The notes under the pieces were generated by a model. The model searched no databases. It saw nothing but the letters and a program-made list of their open reading frames with translations, and was not told where the DNA came from. From Nicotiana tabacum (lineage: Eukaryota; Streptophyta; Magnoliopsida; Solanales; Solanaceae), in NCBI RefSeq assembly GCF_000715075.1, contig NC_134082.1, forward strand, positions 190,949,948-191,013,947: a stretch of 64,000 nucleotides of DNA, given 5' to 3'. Of the stretch, positions 22,311 to 34,324 are shown piece by piece. Position 1 is the stretch's first letter, and every line of letters begins with the position of its first letter. A program made the position numbers and the translations under genes.

Positions 22311-22434
22311 GTGGCACCCGAATGGATGGAATACTACAAACTATAGGCCTCCTCTAGAATCAACTCTCGAAGCCCATCAACATTAGGTACACAAATCCGA
22401 CCCTACATCCTCAATACCCCATCATCACTAATAG

Positions 22435-23836
22435 TCACATCTCTGGCATCACCGTGCTAAACCTGTCCTTGAGGACAAGCAAATGAGGGTCATCATACTG
22501 CCACTCCTTGATACGATCAAATAAGGAAGACCAAGAAACCACGCAAGTTAGAACCCGACTAGGCTCCGAAAGATCCAATCTCACAAACTGGCTGGATAAG
22601 GACTGAACATCCATCGCCATAGGCCTCTCCGATGCTGGTAAATAAGCCAAACTCCCCAAACTCTCTGCCCAACAATTCAAAGCATCGGCCACCACATTGT
22701 CCTTGCCCGGGTGATACATAATAGTGATATCATAGTCCTTCAGCAACTCTAACCACCTCCCCTAGCGCAAATTTAGATCCTTTTACTTGAACAGGTGCTA
22801 CAAGCTCCGATGGTCAGTATAAATCTCACAGGGAACCCCCATTAAATAATGGCACCAAATCTTTAGGGAGTGAACAATGGTAGCTAACTCAAGGTCGTGA
22901 ACAGGGTAGTTCTTCTCATGTATCTTCAACTATCTGGATGCGTAGGCAATCAACCTACTGTCCTGCATCAACACCGCTCCAAGGCTAATCCTCGAGGCAT
23001 CACAATAGACCGTATAAGACCCTGAACCTGTAGGCAATATCAAAACTGGGGCTGTAGTCAAAGCTTTCTTGAGCTTCTGAAAGCTCGCCTCACACTCCTC
23101 CGTCCACTGAAACGGGGACACCCTTCTAGGTCAACCTGGTCATAAGGGATGCAATCGATGAAAATCCCTCCAGAAAATGACGGTAGTAGCCCGCCAAGCC
23201 GAGGAAATTGTGGATCTCGGTAGCTGACAATGGTCTGGGCCAACTCTACACGACCTCTATCTTCTTCAGATCTACCTAAATACCCTCACTCGAAACCACG
23301 TGGCCTAAGAATTCCACTGAATCCAACTAAAACACATTTCAAGAACTTAACATATAACTTCTTCTCTTTCAGAGTCTGAAGCACAGTCCTCAAGTGTTGC
23401 TCATGATCTTCCCAACTTCGAGAATACACTAGAATGTTATCAAGAAAGATAATGATGAACGAGTTAAGATACAGCCGGAACACACTGTGCATCAAATGCA
23501 TAAAGGCTGCTAGGCATTGGTCAGCCCAAATGACATAACAAGGAACTCGTAATGACCATACCGAGTCCTGAAAGCCGTCTTCAGGATATCTGGATCCTGA
23601 ATCTTCAACTGATGGTAACTTGAGCACAAATCAATCTTAGAAAACACCCATGTGCCCTGAAGCTGGTCAAACAGATCATCAATACGAGGCAAAGGATAAC
23701 GGTTCTTCATTGTAACTTTGTTCAACTGGTGATAATCAATACACATACGTATAGAACCATCCTCTTTCTTCACAAACAAGATAGGAGCACCCCAAGGTGA
23801 TACACTTGGCCGAATAAAACCCTTATCAAGCAATTC
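22435..23836 (-). pseudogene. gypsy-1 reverse transcriptase and RNase H, broken
   Basis: RT motifs: [51 protein letters not shown] and [20 protein letters not shown] (23836-23510). After a frame break comes FLDNILVYS (near 23440), where the second catalytic Asp of the family's DD pair is Asn. RNase H starts FQWTEECEASFQKLKKALT and VYCDASRISLGAVLMQ (about 23120-22930), then continues through more stops to KDYDITIMYHPGKDNVVADAL (near 22740). At least four frame breaks are visible. It is non-functional. Confidence 0.85.
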
Positions 23837-24645
23837 CTATAACTGATCCTTCAACTCCTTCAACTCAAGAGGAGCCATATGATACGGAGGAATAGAAATG
23901 GGCTGAGTGCCCCGCAACAGATCAATGCCAAAATCAATATCTCTATCAGGAGGCTTGCCCGAAAGATCAGCTGGAAATACATCGGGAAAATCCTGTACTA
24001 CTGGAACTGAATTAACTGAAGAGGTATCAATACTGACATCTCTCACATAAGCTAAATATGCGTCACACCCCTTCTCAACCATACGTTGATCTTTAAGAAA
24101 AAAAATAACTCTACTGGGAGTGTGATCTAAAGTACCCCTCCACTCAACACGCGGTACACCTGGCATGGCCAACATCATGGTTTTGTCGTGACAATCAAGG
24201 ATAGCATAATGAGACGACAACCAGTCCATGCCCAAGATAATATCAAAATCTACCATGATGAGCAACAATAAATTGACTCTGGTCTCAAAACCACAAAGAG
24301 TAACCAAACAAGACCGATAAATACGGTCCACGATAAGAGAATTCTCCCACAAGAGTAAAAACATAAACAAGAGAACTCAAAGAATCCCGAGGTACACCCA
24401 AATGCAAAGAAAAATAAGAAGACACATAAGAGTAAGTGGAGCCTGGATCGAATAGAACCGATGCATCTCTGTGACAAACCAATATAATACCTGTGACGAC
24501 AGAATTAGAGGCAACAACCTCGGTATGGGCAGGAAGGGCATAGTATCTGGCCTGGCCTCCCCCTTTAGAGCGACCTCTACCTCCCCGACCTCTACCTCGA
24601 GCTGGTTGAGCAGGTGGGGTGGCAGCTGGTGCTGTAATCATAGCC
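23837..24645 (-). pseudogene. gypsy-1 aspartic protease, broken
   Basis: VLFDPGSTYSYVSS (near 24450-24410) is the retropepsin active-site region with DPGST in place of the usual D-S/T-G. VDFDIILGMDWLSSHYAILDC (near 24250-24190) is the conserved C-terminal flap/ILG motif. A frameshift near 24300 separates the two halves. The segment 24640-24560 is a Gly/Arg-rich linker after gag. Confidence 0.8.
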
Positions 24646-26050
24646 TGAGGACCCGGTGGAGCACGCTGTGGCTGAGAAGTCTATGGAGGTTCACCCCTCC
24701 CAAGTATGGGGCAATCCCTCACCATATGGTGTGTGTCACCACACTCAAAACAAGCTCTCGGAGGACGTGGTGGTTGTGACTGGATCGGGCCAGGTCTGCT
24801 GGACTAACCTCTGAAAACACCCCGCGCAAGAGGCGCACTAGATACTGGAGGTGATAATAAGGCTCTTGAGGTCTGGGAGGAGCTGAAATACCACTAGCTG
24901 CTGGAAGAGCTGAATGAACAGGGCAACTCATATAACCCCTACCATGACGACCTGCAGTTGGGGCACGGGCACCAGAAAAATGGCCCGACTCTCGAGACCT
25001 CTTGGCCTCCCTCTCCTCTCTCTCCCTAGCATACATAACCTCAATCCTCCTAGCAATGCTCACCACCTGCTGATAAGAAATATCCATATCCAACTCACGA
25101 GCCATGCTAGACCTGATGCTGGGAATAAGGCCCTCAATAAACCGGCAAACTCTCTCGCGAACAGTAGAAACCAAGGCTGGTGCATGCCTAGCCAAACTAG
25201 TGTAACGGACAGCATACTCTGAGACAGTCATAGCACCCTGGCGCAAATGCTCAAACTCTACGCGCCATGCGTCCCTAAGGCTCTGAGGAACATACTTTCT
25301 CAGGAACAGATCTGAAAACTGAGTCCAAGTTAGTGAAGCAGCCTTATCTGGACTATCTAACTCATAGGTGCACCACCACTCATTGGCGGCTCCTCGAAGC
25401 TAGAAGGTAGTGAAGGAAACCCCACTTGATCCTGATATGCCCATGGTACGGAGAATACAGTGGCACTCATATAGAAATCTCAGAGCATCATCTGATGTTA
25501 GAGCATTGAATATAGGAGGCTTATACTTCTTGAACCTTTCATGCCTCAGTTGCTCATCCTCGGAAACCGCTACCCTATCCTCGGGCTGATCTAGGACTGC
25601 AGGCTATACAGGAATAATCTATGGGACTTGATCAACATGCACTCGCTGCTCAGGAGTGCAGGTGGCGAGAGTCTGTGCTCCTCCCGCAGCCCAAGATGTG
25701 GCTGCAGCAAGGGGAAGCAACCCTGCCTGAGCCAAAGTAGTGTACATGCTCATAAACTATGCTAGAGCCTCCTGAAGTGCTGGAATGGTAGTAGCAGTAG
25801 GTGTATCAGGTGTTTAGACTCCATTTGGAACTGCTGGTGGTACTTCGGTGGTAGATCACACAGGTGCTCTGGCTGCACCACGTGCGCGTCCTCGGCCTCT
25901 ACTCTGGCCCCGACTTCTGACGACTCTCGCAGGGGCACGGGTGCCTGATCATTTCAGGTACCGCTTGTCCTCACCATCGGGTGAGAGTATAGAAGATAGA
26001 AGTTCAGAATTTGTGATGTCAAAAATCTCACACGACAGGGAAATCAGATG
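24646..26050 (-). pseudogene. gag: gypsy-1 gag, broken
   Basis: The best-preserved part (25246-24719) reads TVSEYAVRYTSLARHAPALV and ARRIEVMYAREREEREAKRSRESGHFSGAR, the conserved end of a Del-type capsid and its basic linker. A CCHC knuckle CFECGDTHHMVRDC is readable around 24755-24707 after a frame break. Upstream sequence to about 26050 holds degraded N-terminal gag. Confidence 0.75.
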
Positions 26051-26166
26051 AAGTGGAATTTTCCTAACGGTTACATAGCCTCTCGTAGATAAGTACAGAC
26101 GTCTTTGTACCGATCAGCGAGACTCTAATAAACTGGTTTGTGATCCATGACTCCTATGAACCTAGA

Positions 26167-26178
26167 GCTCTGAAACCA
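26167..26178 (-). other. gypsy-1 primer-binding site
   Basis: On the minus strand tggtttcagagc follows the LTR end by 3 nt. It differs at one position from tggtatcagagc, the usual initiator-Met site of plant gypsy elements and the sequence type seen in gypsy-2. Confidence 0.75.
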
Positions 26179-26854
26179 ACTTGTCATGACTCCAGTTCGC
26201 CCTCCGTGAACTGTCGTGACGACACCTAGTCTCTACAACTAGGTAAGCCTAATAAATGCGGAACATAAACGAAACTTGCGAAAGAAATAATCAAAAGCCA
26301 AAATAACCGAATGAAAACAATAGTTAAAATGCCACTCGGCATATACAACACAACATTCTCATAATCAAGTACACTATCCCAAAACCCAAAAACTCACGGA
26401 ACCACAAGCTTTTGGATATCAGTAATGTCTAACTCCAGAATATCTAACAAGGGAAAGAAATATAGAAGGATGAATGTTTAAACGCTAGAATAGAAAGGGA
26501 CTCCTCGGTCTGCGGATGCGACAGATGTACCTCGAAGTCTCTAGAGCAGTCGCCTTGGCTCACGGGTGGTAGGACTGAGTCGTAGTACCTGGATATGCAC
26601 ATGAAAAACATGTATAGAAGGGGCATGAGTACACCACAGCGGTACTTAGTAAGTGCCAAACCTAACCTCGGTCAGGTAGTGACGAGGAAGGTCAGGGCCC
26701 TACTGAGGTTAAATAAAATATAAAGATCAACAGTATAGAACATAACAGTATAAATAAGTACAGCAGTAAAATAACACAGGATGTACAGGACAACAACAAC
26801 TATACAGAAGCAAGGTAAACACGGAAAGGAATACAGCTCAACACCAATAATAAC

Positions 26855-27185
26855 AATCGGGGATCTCCCAGGATACCATCCTATAGTCCCAAATATACAT
26901 ATCCAATGGATCTCCCGGGATCCCGTCCCGTAGTTCAACTTGTAGTGTGCGGGGATCTACCAGAATCCCGTTCCGTAGTCCCAAATGTAAATATCCAGTA
27001 CTGGGGGAATCTACCGGGAGCATTCCCATAGTTCCATATAACTGTACATGGGGATCTTCCGGAATCCCACATCCGTAGTCCCAAAATAAACAGGCAAGGG
27101 GGAGCTACCAGAATTCCACATCCGTAGTCCCAAAATAAATAGACAAGGGGGAGCTACCGGAATCCCTCATCCGTAGTCCCAAAAT
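26855..27185 (-). repeat. Degenerate ~60-bp tandem repeat inside the gypsy-1 LTR
   Basis: About six units each carry 'ggggatct-cc-gga', then 'atcc' and 'ccgtagtcccaaa' (+ strand). Spacing is about 55-65 bp. Gypsy-2 has a different tandem repeat at the matching LTR position (45715-46030). Confidence 0.7.
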
Positions 27186-28039
27186 AATTACACAGCACAA
27201 TAGGAAAATATACAGAAATGGCAAAATTTTCATATTAAGGCAACAAGTGATTCTAGCCTAGCATGCTGCACAGAATTCAGGTAAGACGGGTTGAGCAAAT
27301 AAATCAATTAAGTCACTTAGACATGCTTTCTTAAGCTAACAACAAGCTTAATAGTGCAAGTAATAAAAACAGGAAAGGAAACATACTAGTGATTACTACT
27401 TGAAAACCGGATTTCCAACAATTAGCACAAGTAAACACTTGTCACCTCACGTACAAGGAATTTCAGTTACCAAATATACCAATCCTAAGGGGAAGGTCCC
27501 CCACACAAGGTTAGACAAGCCACTTACCTCGAACCGGCAGAAAATCAACCCGAAACCATGCTCTTGCCACGAGTACACGACTCTAAATGGCCCAAATCTA
27601 TTCAATTCAATTTCATAACGTAAATAATACTTCAAGTAACTGATTCTACAAAGAAATTCTAAGCTAATACACGAAATTAGGTAAAATGACCAAAAAGCCC
27701 CTCGGGTCCACATCTCGGAATTCACATTTTCAGAATTCTCACACTCTCCTAAGTTAATACATACCAAAATTATCCAAATCTAAGGTCAAATTCCCAATCA
27801 AAAGTCGAACTCTAGGTCTAAGAACTTTCTTCCAACTAATCCTCAACTTTCATCTCCAATCCAAAATTAAATGATGAATTGATGTTTGGATTAATGGGTT
27901 ACAAGAAAAAAGGAGTTAAGAATCGTTACCCAATTAATATCTCTAAAATCCCTCAAAATCTCGCTCAAATACGAGCTCCCAAGCTTAAGTTTTGATAAAA
28001 ATGGCTAAACCCTCGATTTTGAAATTTTATATTTTGTCC

Positions 28040-28330
28040 AGGTATTTCCTTCTTCGTGAACGTGGAGGGAACCTCGCATTCGCGAAGCACAACTTCGCTT
28101 GGTCCAACTTTCCTTCGTTGCGAACGCGATGCCCTAGTCGCGAAAGTGGTGCACAGTCTCCTCCTCCTACGCGAACGCGGGAACACCATCGTGAACGCGT
28201 AGGTATAAGACCTCTCAGCTTCGCGAACGGGGGAGAAACTTAGCGAACGTGAAGCATTAAACCTCCCCCAGCTCCAGCTCCTCTTCGCGAATGCGAGACC
28301 CCACTCGCGAACGTGAAGAAGGAAACCAAA
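28040..28330. repeat. Clustered CG-rich palindromes in the gypsy-1 LTR
   Basis: About eleven variants of tcgcgaacgcga or its half sites (for example ttgcgaacgcgatg, acgcgaacgcggg, ttcgcgaatgcgag, ctcgcgaacgtgaag) recur every 15-40 bp in an otherwise AT-rich LTR. Confidence 0.7.
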
Positions 28331-29004
28331 ACTGGGCTTCTGCAATTTCTCTAAGTTCCAAAATGACCCGTTGAGCATCCGAAACACACCCGAGGCCCCC
28401 GGGACCTCAACCAACCCTGCCAACCAATCCTAAAACATCATTTAAACTTTTTCCAACCTTCGGAATACTCAAGACAACATCAAAACACTTATTTTTCATC
28501 GGATTCAAGCCTAAGAATTCCAAAAACTCTAAAAATACGCTTTCGATCAAAATGTCTATCAAACCATGTCCGAATGACCTGAAATTTTGCACACACGTCA
28601 CATTAAATACTACGGAGCTACTCCAACTTCTGGAATTCCATTCCGACCCTCGGATCAAAATCTCACCGTCGAACCGGAAACTTCAAAAATTCAACTTTCG
28701 GCATTTCAAGCCTAAATTAGCTACGGACCTCTAAAACACAATCTGAACATGCCCCTAAGCCCAAATTCACCCAACGAAGCTAACAGAACCATCGAATTTC
28801 CATTCTGAGGTCCTCTTTACACTGTTCTGACTATGGTCAAGTTTCCCGCACTTAAGCTCTCATTTAGGGACTAAGTGTCCCAAAACTCTCCGAAACTAAA
28901 AACCGAACATCCCAGCAAATCAAAATAGCAGAAATAAACTTGGGGAAAGCAGTTAATAGGGGATCAAGGCATTAATTTTTAAGATGACTGGTTGGGTCGT
29001 CATA

Positions 29005-29009
29005 GAATC
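29005..29009. other. Target-site duplication of Ogre-2 (left)
   Basis: gaatc precedes the Ogre-2 5' LTR and is repeated exactly at 43807-43811 after the 3' LTR. Confidence 0.92.
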
Positions 29010-29681
29010 TGTAAGCACGTGATTTTTGCCATATATGAGAATTACTCCCAAAAAATTCAAAAATAAAATGATTTTTCTTTGGTGTACAATTTTGTGATAT
29101 TTTGAAGAATTATTTGTATTTGTCTGTGCGTGTTTATTCGCTAAATTAATAAAAAATACAAAAATATGTCGCATTTTGCATGTAGGATTTAATTCTACAA
29201 TTGTTAGTAATTAAAATTGTTTTACAAAAATTAAAAATTACAAAAATAGGCATCGTTTGCATTTTTAGCATTTAATGTCCAAATATACAATTTTATGCTT
29301 AATTAATACTTAATTGTGCGTTAATTGTTATTGGGAGTTAATTTGCGCCTTTATAACTTAATTTAGTTCTTAATAATAGTTTAAGTATTTTTATAATTTA
29401 GTTTTAGAAAAATAAAAGAAGAAAAGAGAGCGAAAATATAAAGAAAGTCGGAATTGGGCCTCTTCTTCAATTTCAAGCTATAGGCCCAAAAAATGGCCCA
29501 ATCTTCCCTACGACCCAATCCATTAACCCAACACCCCTTCTTCATTTTTGTCCAACACAAAACAAAACCAAAAAAAAAAAAAAAAAAAGTGAATTATCAC
29601 TATTAATAGTTTTATTTTTTGTTTTTTTATATATATAAAAAAAATCCGAAAATATTTTATTTTATTTATTATTTTTATTTT

Positions 29682-29781
<100 letters not shown>

Positions 29782-30219
29782 TAATTTCGGAAATGATTTT
29801 AAAAAAATAAAAAATAAAAAAATAAAAAAAAGTAAAAGAATGTAGAAAATTTAAAAAAAAAGTAAAAAGTTTTAAAAAATTTAAAAGTAAAAGAAGGTTG
29901 GAATTAAAAAATAAATATAAAGATATCTGAAAATTTAAAAAATTTAAAGTAATTGAAAGTAGCATTTTTAAAAGAAAAAGAAAAGATAGTGGTTTCTTTT
30001 TTAAAGAAAAGTTAAATAAAGTGAGATTCTCTTCTAAAAAAATAAAAAGTGGGATTTTAAATAAGATAAAGTAATTAAAGTTGGAATTTTAAAAATAAAA
30101 GTAAATAAAGGTGGGATTTCTTTTTCTAAAAAAATAAAAGCAATTTGTAAGTGGGATTTCTTTTAATTAAAAAAATAATAAAATAATAAAAAACAAATCT
30201 GAAAATTTCGAAAATTTTG

Positions 30220-30229
30220 CTATAAATAG
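30220..30229 (+). promoter_or_regulatory. TATA box of the Ogre-2 5' LTR
   Basis: ctataaatag is a textbook plant TATA box in an AT-rich context, about 1.2 kb into the LTR. The same sequence is kept in the 3' LTR at 42329-42338. Confidence 0.7.
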
Positions 30230-31704
30230 AAGAGAAAATTTAGGAAGAAGGGTGGAAAAAAAGAGAGGAAAAACTAGATAGAGAGAAGAAAAAAAGAGGG
30301 GGTGGAGTGAGAAGTATACACCCGATATACATTCTGGATACACTGAATATACAGGGACAAAATTTCATTTTGGAGAGTTTTGAAGTTGAAAAAGAATAGT
30401 TACTGCTTCATTGCCTCGCTTAAGATCTGAAATAGTCAGAACCTTCCTACCTTTTACTTCTTCACTATACTTGGAGTCGTTTATAGTCTCCTGGGTTTTC
30501 TGCTATTCCTACTGTACTGGTTTGCGATGTTGCTGAATCTGCTGTTGCTGTGTTATTACTGCTGCTGACTTCTCCTTCTTTTGTTCTTGTACTGCTGTTT
30601 CCAGGTACACATTTGTAAAATCTCGGCTTGAAGCAAAAAATGAAATATCAATCAGGCTTTGTTCCTGTTGAATTCCTCCTGTTTAGATTTGTGGTTGAAT
30701 ATAATTTTTCTTTCTTCGTATAAAGATGTAGTTGAATGATTAATGAATAATGAGGTTGCATATGTATACTTTCTTCATCTAATAATGTTAGTTTAAATTA
30801 CGGAGAATAATTAATCTGTTTTGATATTATGGTCAATCTCATGTTCTAGTATTATTGAATAACAGAATATAAAATGAAAGCAGTTTTTCTTTGTACAAAC
30901 TCGATCGCAATTTTCCATTCGCATTAGCCGTAAACTAATAACTAATAAGTTACGTTTTTCAGCATGTAAATAATTAAGAGATTTTCTTTTAGTTTAGAGA
31001 CGAACTTAATAGAAAATATAGTCATTGTAGGTTTATCCTGTAAAAATAAAAATGAGACGAGCCTCGCCAAATAAAACGTATAGATTGCGGGGCCCTCACA
31101 AAATGTATGGTTTAATTAGAATTTGGAAGGACCGTTTAGCGAATTTCACGGTCTTCCCCAAAATAATAACGTGATAGTCTCTTTAGGCGCGTGTTTAATA
31201 TTTTACTTTCTTAAGCCTGGGTGTGCATTTCATGCGACCCGAATCCAAATCCCAAAACATCAAATAAAACGTGTTCCGGATTGTGGGTGCATTTCATGTA
31301 ACGCAGTCCAAAGACGTGTTTTAAGCGATGTTCATATTTCTTTTAAAAACAATAATAATAAAGCGGTTAAAAGATAAAATTTGCACATAAGTTCATATTT
31401 GTATAAAATCAGACAATCAAGCCGAATATAACAGTTGTGCGACCGTGCTAGAACCACGAAACTCGGGAATGCCTAACACCTTCTCCCGGGTTAACAGAAT
31501 TCCTTATCCGGATTTCTGGTACGCAGACTGTAATATGGAGTCATTCTTTTCCTCGATTCGGGATTAAAATTGGTGACTTGGGACACCCTAAATCTCCCAA
31601 GTGGCGACTCTGAAATAAATAAACCAATCCCGTCTTGATTGTCCTTTAATTGGAAAAACTCCCTTGCACCCTCGCGGGTGCGGAAAAAGGAGGTGTGACA
31701 GCTC

Positions 31705-31722
31705 TGGCGACTCTGATGGGGA
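31705..31722 (+). other. Ogre-2 primer-binding site
   Basis: tggcgactctgatgggga lies 4 nt after the LTR. It differs from the Ogre-1 site at one position (c to a at position 12). Confidence 0.85.
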
Positions 31723-32569
31723 CTAGACCCAGAACCACTGGTTCAGGGTTCAAGAATTCGAGCTTAAAATAATTGTTATAGTTGGCTTTATTTATTATCT
31801 GATTTTTTTTACATGATATATGCCCAATGTGCTAAATGACACTTTTACCGCTTTAATATTATTTGAATTATGAATATATACAACTGCTACGAAACCCCCT
31901 TCTTTCTGAGTCTTCTAAATTTATGGTGCACACGTGCGCGTGGCCCACCTTTCTGTTAAAGTCATACCAAATAAGACGAAGTTGGGACAAGTAACTAGGC
32001 CGGGTAGACTTTCGTGCTCCCGGTACGTTGCCCCCGCTTCGGCTCAAACTGTCCGTTTGGGTAAGCCAGGGCTAGATCAATATGCCTCAGGTTTTTTCAC
32101 TTAGAATAACTCAGCTTCATGCCGGATCCCTAGTAGGAGCGATTGTTTGCATCACGTGCATTTGACTTTGGAGACTCAACACAGGGGTTGGGTCTGTCTA
32201 GGACAGGTGTACCAAAAAAATGACCATCCTGATGCATCTTACTTGCTGCTACTTGCGCATTTATTTGATCCGGATTTGTGTGTTGACTGACTTTTGAATA
32301 TCATGAATAATATTTTAAAATTGAAAAAAAAATAGCGGTTAGGGAATTGACTGTTTATTTTTGAACAAAAAAACCAATGCCCAAATAACTGTCAAAACTC
32401 TGCCGAAATTTTGAGAAAATGAAAAAAAAATGTTTTATTAGTTTGTTTTATTAAAAGCAAAGGAAAAATAGAAAATGAAAAAAAAAGAGTCTTATTTTTA
32501 AAATGGTTTTTTATTTTATTTTATTTGCTTATGAAAACGCAAAAAAAAAAGGTCTTTCATTATTTGTCG

Positions 32570-32648
<79 letters not shown>

Positions 32649-33160
32649 CCGAAAAGTTTTTTTTATTTCCAAAAGATATATATATCTTTATTTGTTGCAA
32701 AGAGTATTTTTCTTGCCAAGAAAATTCAAAATAAAATTCCAAAAAATATGTCTTGCAAAAAATAATATAAATATCTTTATTTTCCATTGTTGATAAAACA
32801 AAAATAATAAAAATGTTTTCTTTTAAGAAAAAAAATCCGAAATATTTTGATTCCTCTTTCAAAATTGAAAAGAAAATTCAAAATTCAAAAAAATATTTTT
32901 TAGAAGCATTTCTTTTATCAAAAGTAAAATTCCAAAAATATTTTTTTCTTTAGAATAAAAAAAAAGACAAATGGAAATTCGAAAAAAAAACTTCCTTTTA
33001 CTTTTGAAATTCTCAAAGTTCAAATCAAAAGAAAAGGAATTTTTACGAGTTTTTCTTTCAAAAAGAAATCAATCAAAAAAAAATATATATACTTCCTTTG
33101 AGCAGTTCTTTCACAGTTCCAATAAAAAAAAATATTAGTTCATTTACTTATTCACGATGC
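31723..33160 (+). promoter_or_regulatory. Ogre-2 leader and the region that lacks ORF1
   Basis: 31723-32275 is the conserved leader, including the agactcaac/gttgggtct stem (about 32173-32196) and the ctgtc/gacag hairpin. From 32290 to 33160 the sequence is very AT-rich with A/T homopolymers and a 72-bp (AT)n run at 32573-32644. I see no coding sequence and no trace of ORF1. Confidence 0.6.
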
Positions 33161-33165
33161 CCGAA

Positions 33166-33227
33166 CTACGCGGGTTTGATTCTCACCGGATGTGAGATAC
33201 GTAGGCAACCCTCATCGGGTCCAACCC
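33166..33227 (+). other. Structured RNA element, copy D
   Basis: P1: ctacg 33166-33170 with cgtag 33200-33204. P2: tctcac 33181-33186 with gtgaga 33192-33197. P3: accc 33208-33211 with gggt 33217-33220. PK: gggtt 33172-33176 with aaccc 33223-33227. All variable helices differ from the other classes yet pair fully. No counterpart is seen in Ogre-1. Confidence 0.7.
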
Positions 33228-33991
33228 CCATTTTTGCTAAAATAGCCAAAAACCAATAAATAAATAAAAAACATGTCAAAATTTTAATTTTTTTTCATAA
33301 ATAAGTCGGGCAGTGTCCAGCCTCCACTTTTTGCTAAAACAAAATAGCCAAAAAAAAAATATGTCAAATTTTAAGAATCATAAAGAAGTCGGGTGACGTT
33401 GTTTTATCAAGACATAGCCGAATGTTCCCGAATGGGACGCCAGAAGGCCGACTTTGCATAAACAACCACCTTTTGGGTCATGTTTAGGATTTTGGTCTAG
33501 TTGACCCACACAGCCTTAAAAATCTTCGTCCCCGAGGCGCTGAAGGGCCGTGTTTGCAACACCAGGTTTTTATTGTAATTTAAAAAAAAAAATAGTCGGC
33601 GGTCAGGTGAATACCGTTTGAATTTTGTCATAATAAGCCGAGCCATCTTCGGCCGCGTCTTAAACCGTTCTTGCCGAAATAGCCTCAGAGTATCTTTCAG
33701 TTGTCGAAAGGCTATTTTCGTAAAAGAACGGACAAATGTGTAAAGTGTCATAAAATAATCCTCTCCGGCCTCAAAATTTGGACAGGGCCACATTTGCAAA
33801 AATAACCGTTTGGTTGCATTTGTCAAACGGAGAAAGGAAGCTGGCCGTTTGTTTTGGAGTTTGTAAAACTTTTGATTATAATATGTGGGTCGTTTGATTT
33901 TCTAGTTTGTAGGTCATTTTTAAACCTTTGAAACCCAATATGAAAATTGAAAAAAAAATTATTAGTATTGCTTATCTTTTATTGGTCCGAA

Positions 33992-34051
33992 CTACGCAAG
34001 GTCTGATTCATGCAAGGGCATGATACGTAGGCAATCTCTATAAGTTCGACC
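33992..34051 (+). other. Structured RNA element, copy E (upstream of gag)
   Basis: P1: ctacg 33992-33996 with cgtag 34026-34030. P2: tcatgc 34008-34013 with gcatga 34018-34023. PK: ggtc 34000-34003 with gacc 34048-34051. P3 is weak here because of a 1-nt deletion relative to copy A. It lies about 270 nt before the gag ATG, like copy A. Confidence 0.65.
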
Positions 34052-34324
34052 ACCACAATAAAATATATATAATAAAATAAAATAAAATATAAGTGAATAA
34101 AATTTTCAAGAAAACTGGGACGACACAAGCAGTCGAGCAAATGCATAATAGAAAGGGGATATTTGTCTAGGAGCATTGCATCTCAACGTGTAATTATATA
34201 TGTGTTAAATTCTCAAAACTAACAAGTTTGTTCATTTCCAAAATTCAAGCAGTTAGTTTCTCTAAAGAGTATACTGGCATATTATCATTATCACACGAGA
34301 TCAAAATGACGAATACCCGAAAGT

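Larger units (their letters stand above)
21467..29004 (-). mobile_element. gypsy-1: Del/Tekay-like chromovirus, 5' part, interrupted by Ogre-1
   Basis: Read on the minus strand: a 5' LTR (29004-26182), an initiator-Met-type primer site, gag, protease, RT, RNase H, and integrase that stops abruptly at 21467 where Ogre-1 is inserted. The remaining integrase C-terminus and 3' LTR should lie left of the window. Many stops and frameshifts mark it as old. Its LTR start abuts gypsy-2 gag sequence (now separated by Ogre-2), so it was probably inserted into gypsy-2. Confidence 0.85.
26182..29004 (-). repeat. gypsy-1 5' LTR (2823 bp)
   Basis: On the minus strand it starts tatgacgacccaacc at 29004 and ends gtcatgaca at 26182. 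Comparison with gypsy-2 (tgtgatgatcc) suggests the initial TG mutated to TA. It contains a ~60-bp degenerate tandem repeat and a cluster of CG-rich palindromes, listed separately. No gene is seen; open frames at 26444-28734 are shadows. Confidence 0.75.
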
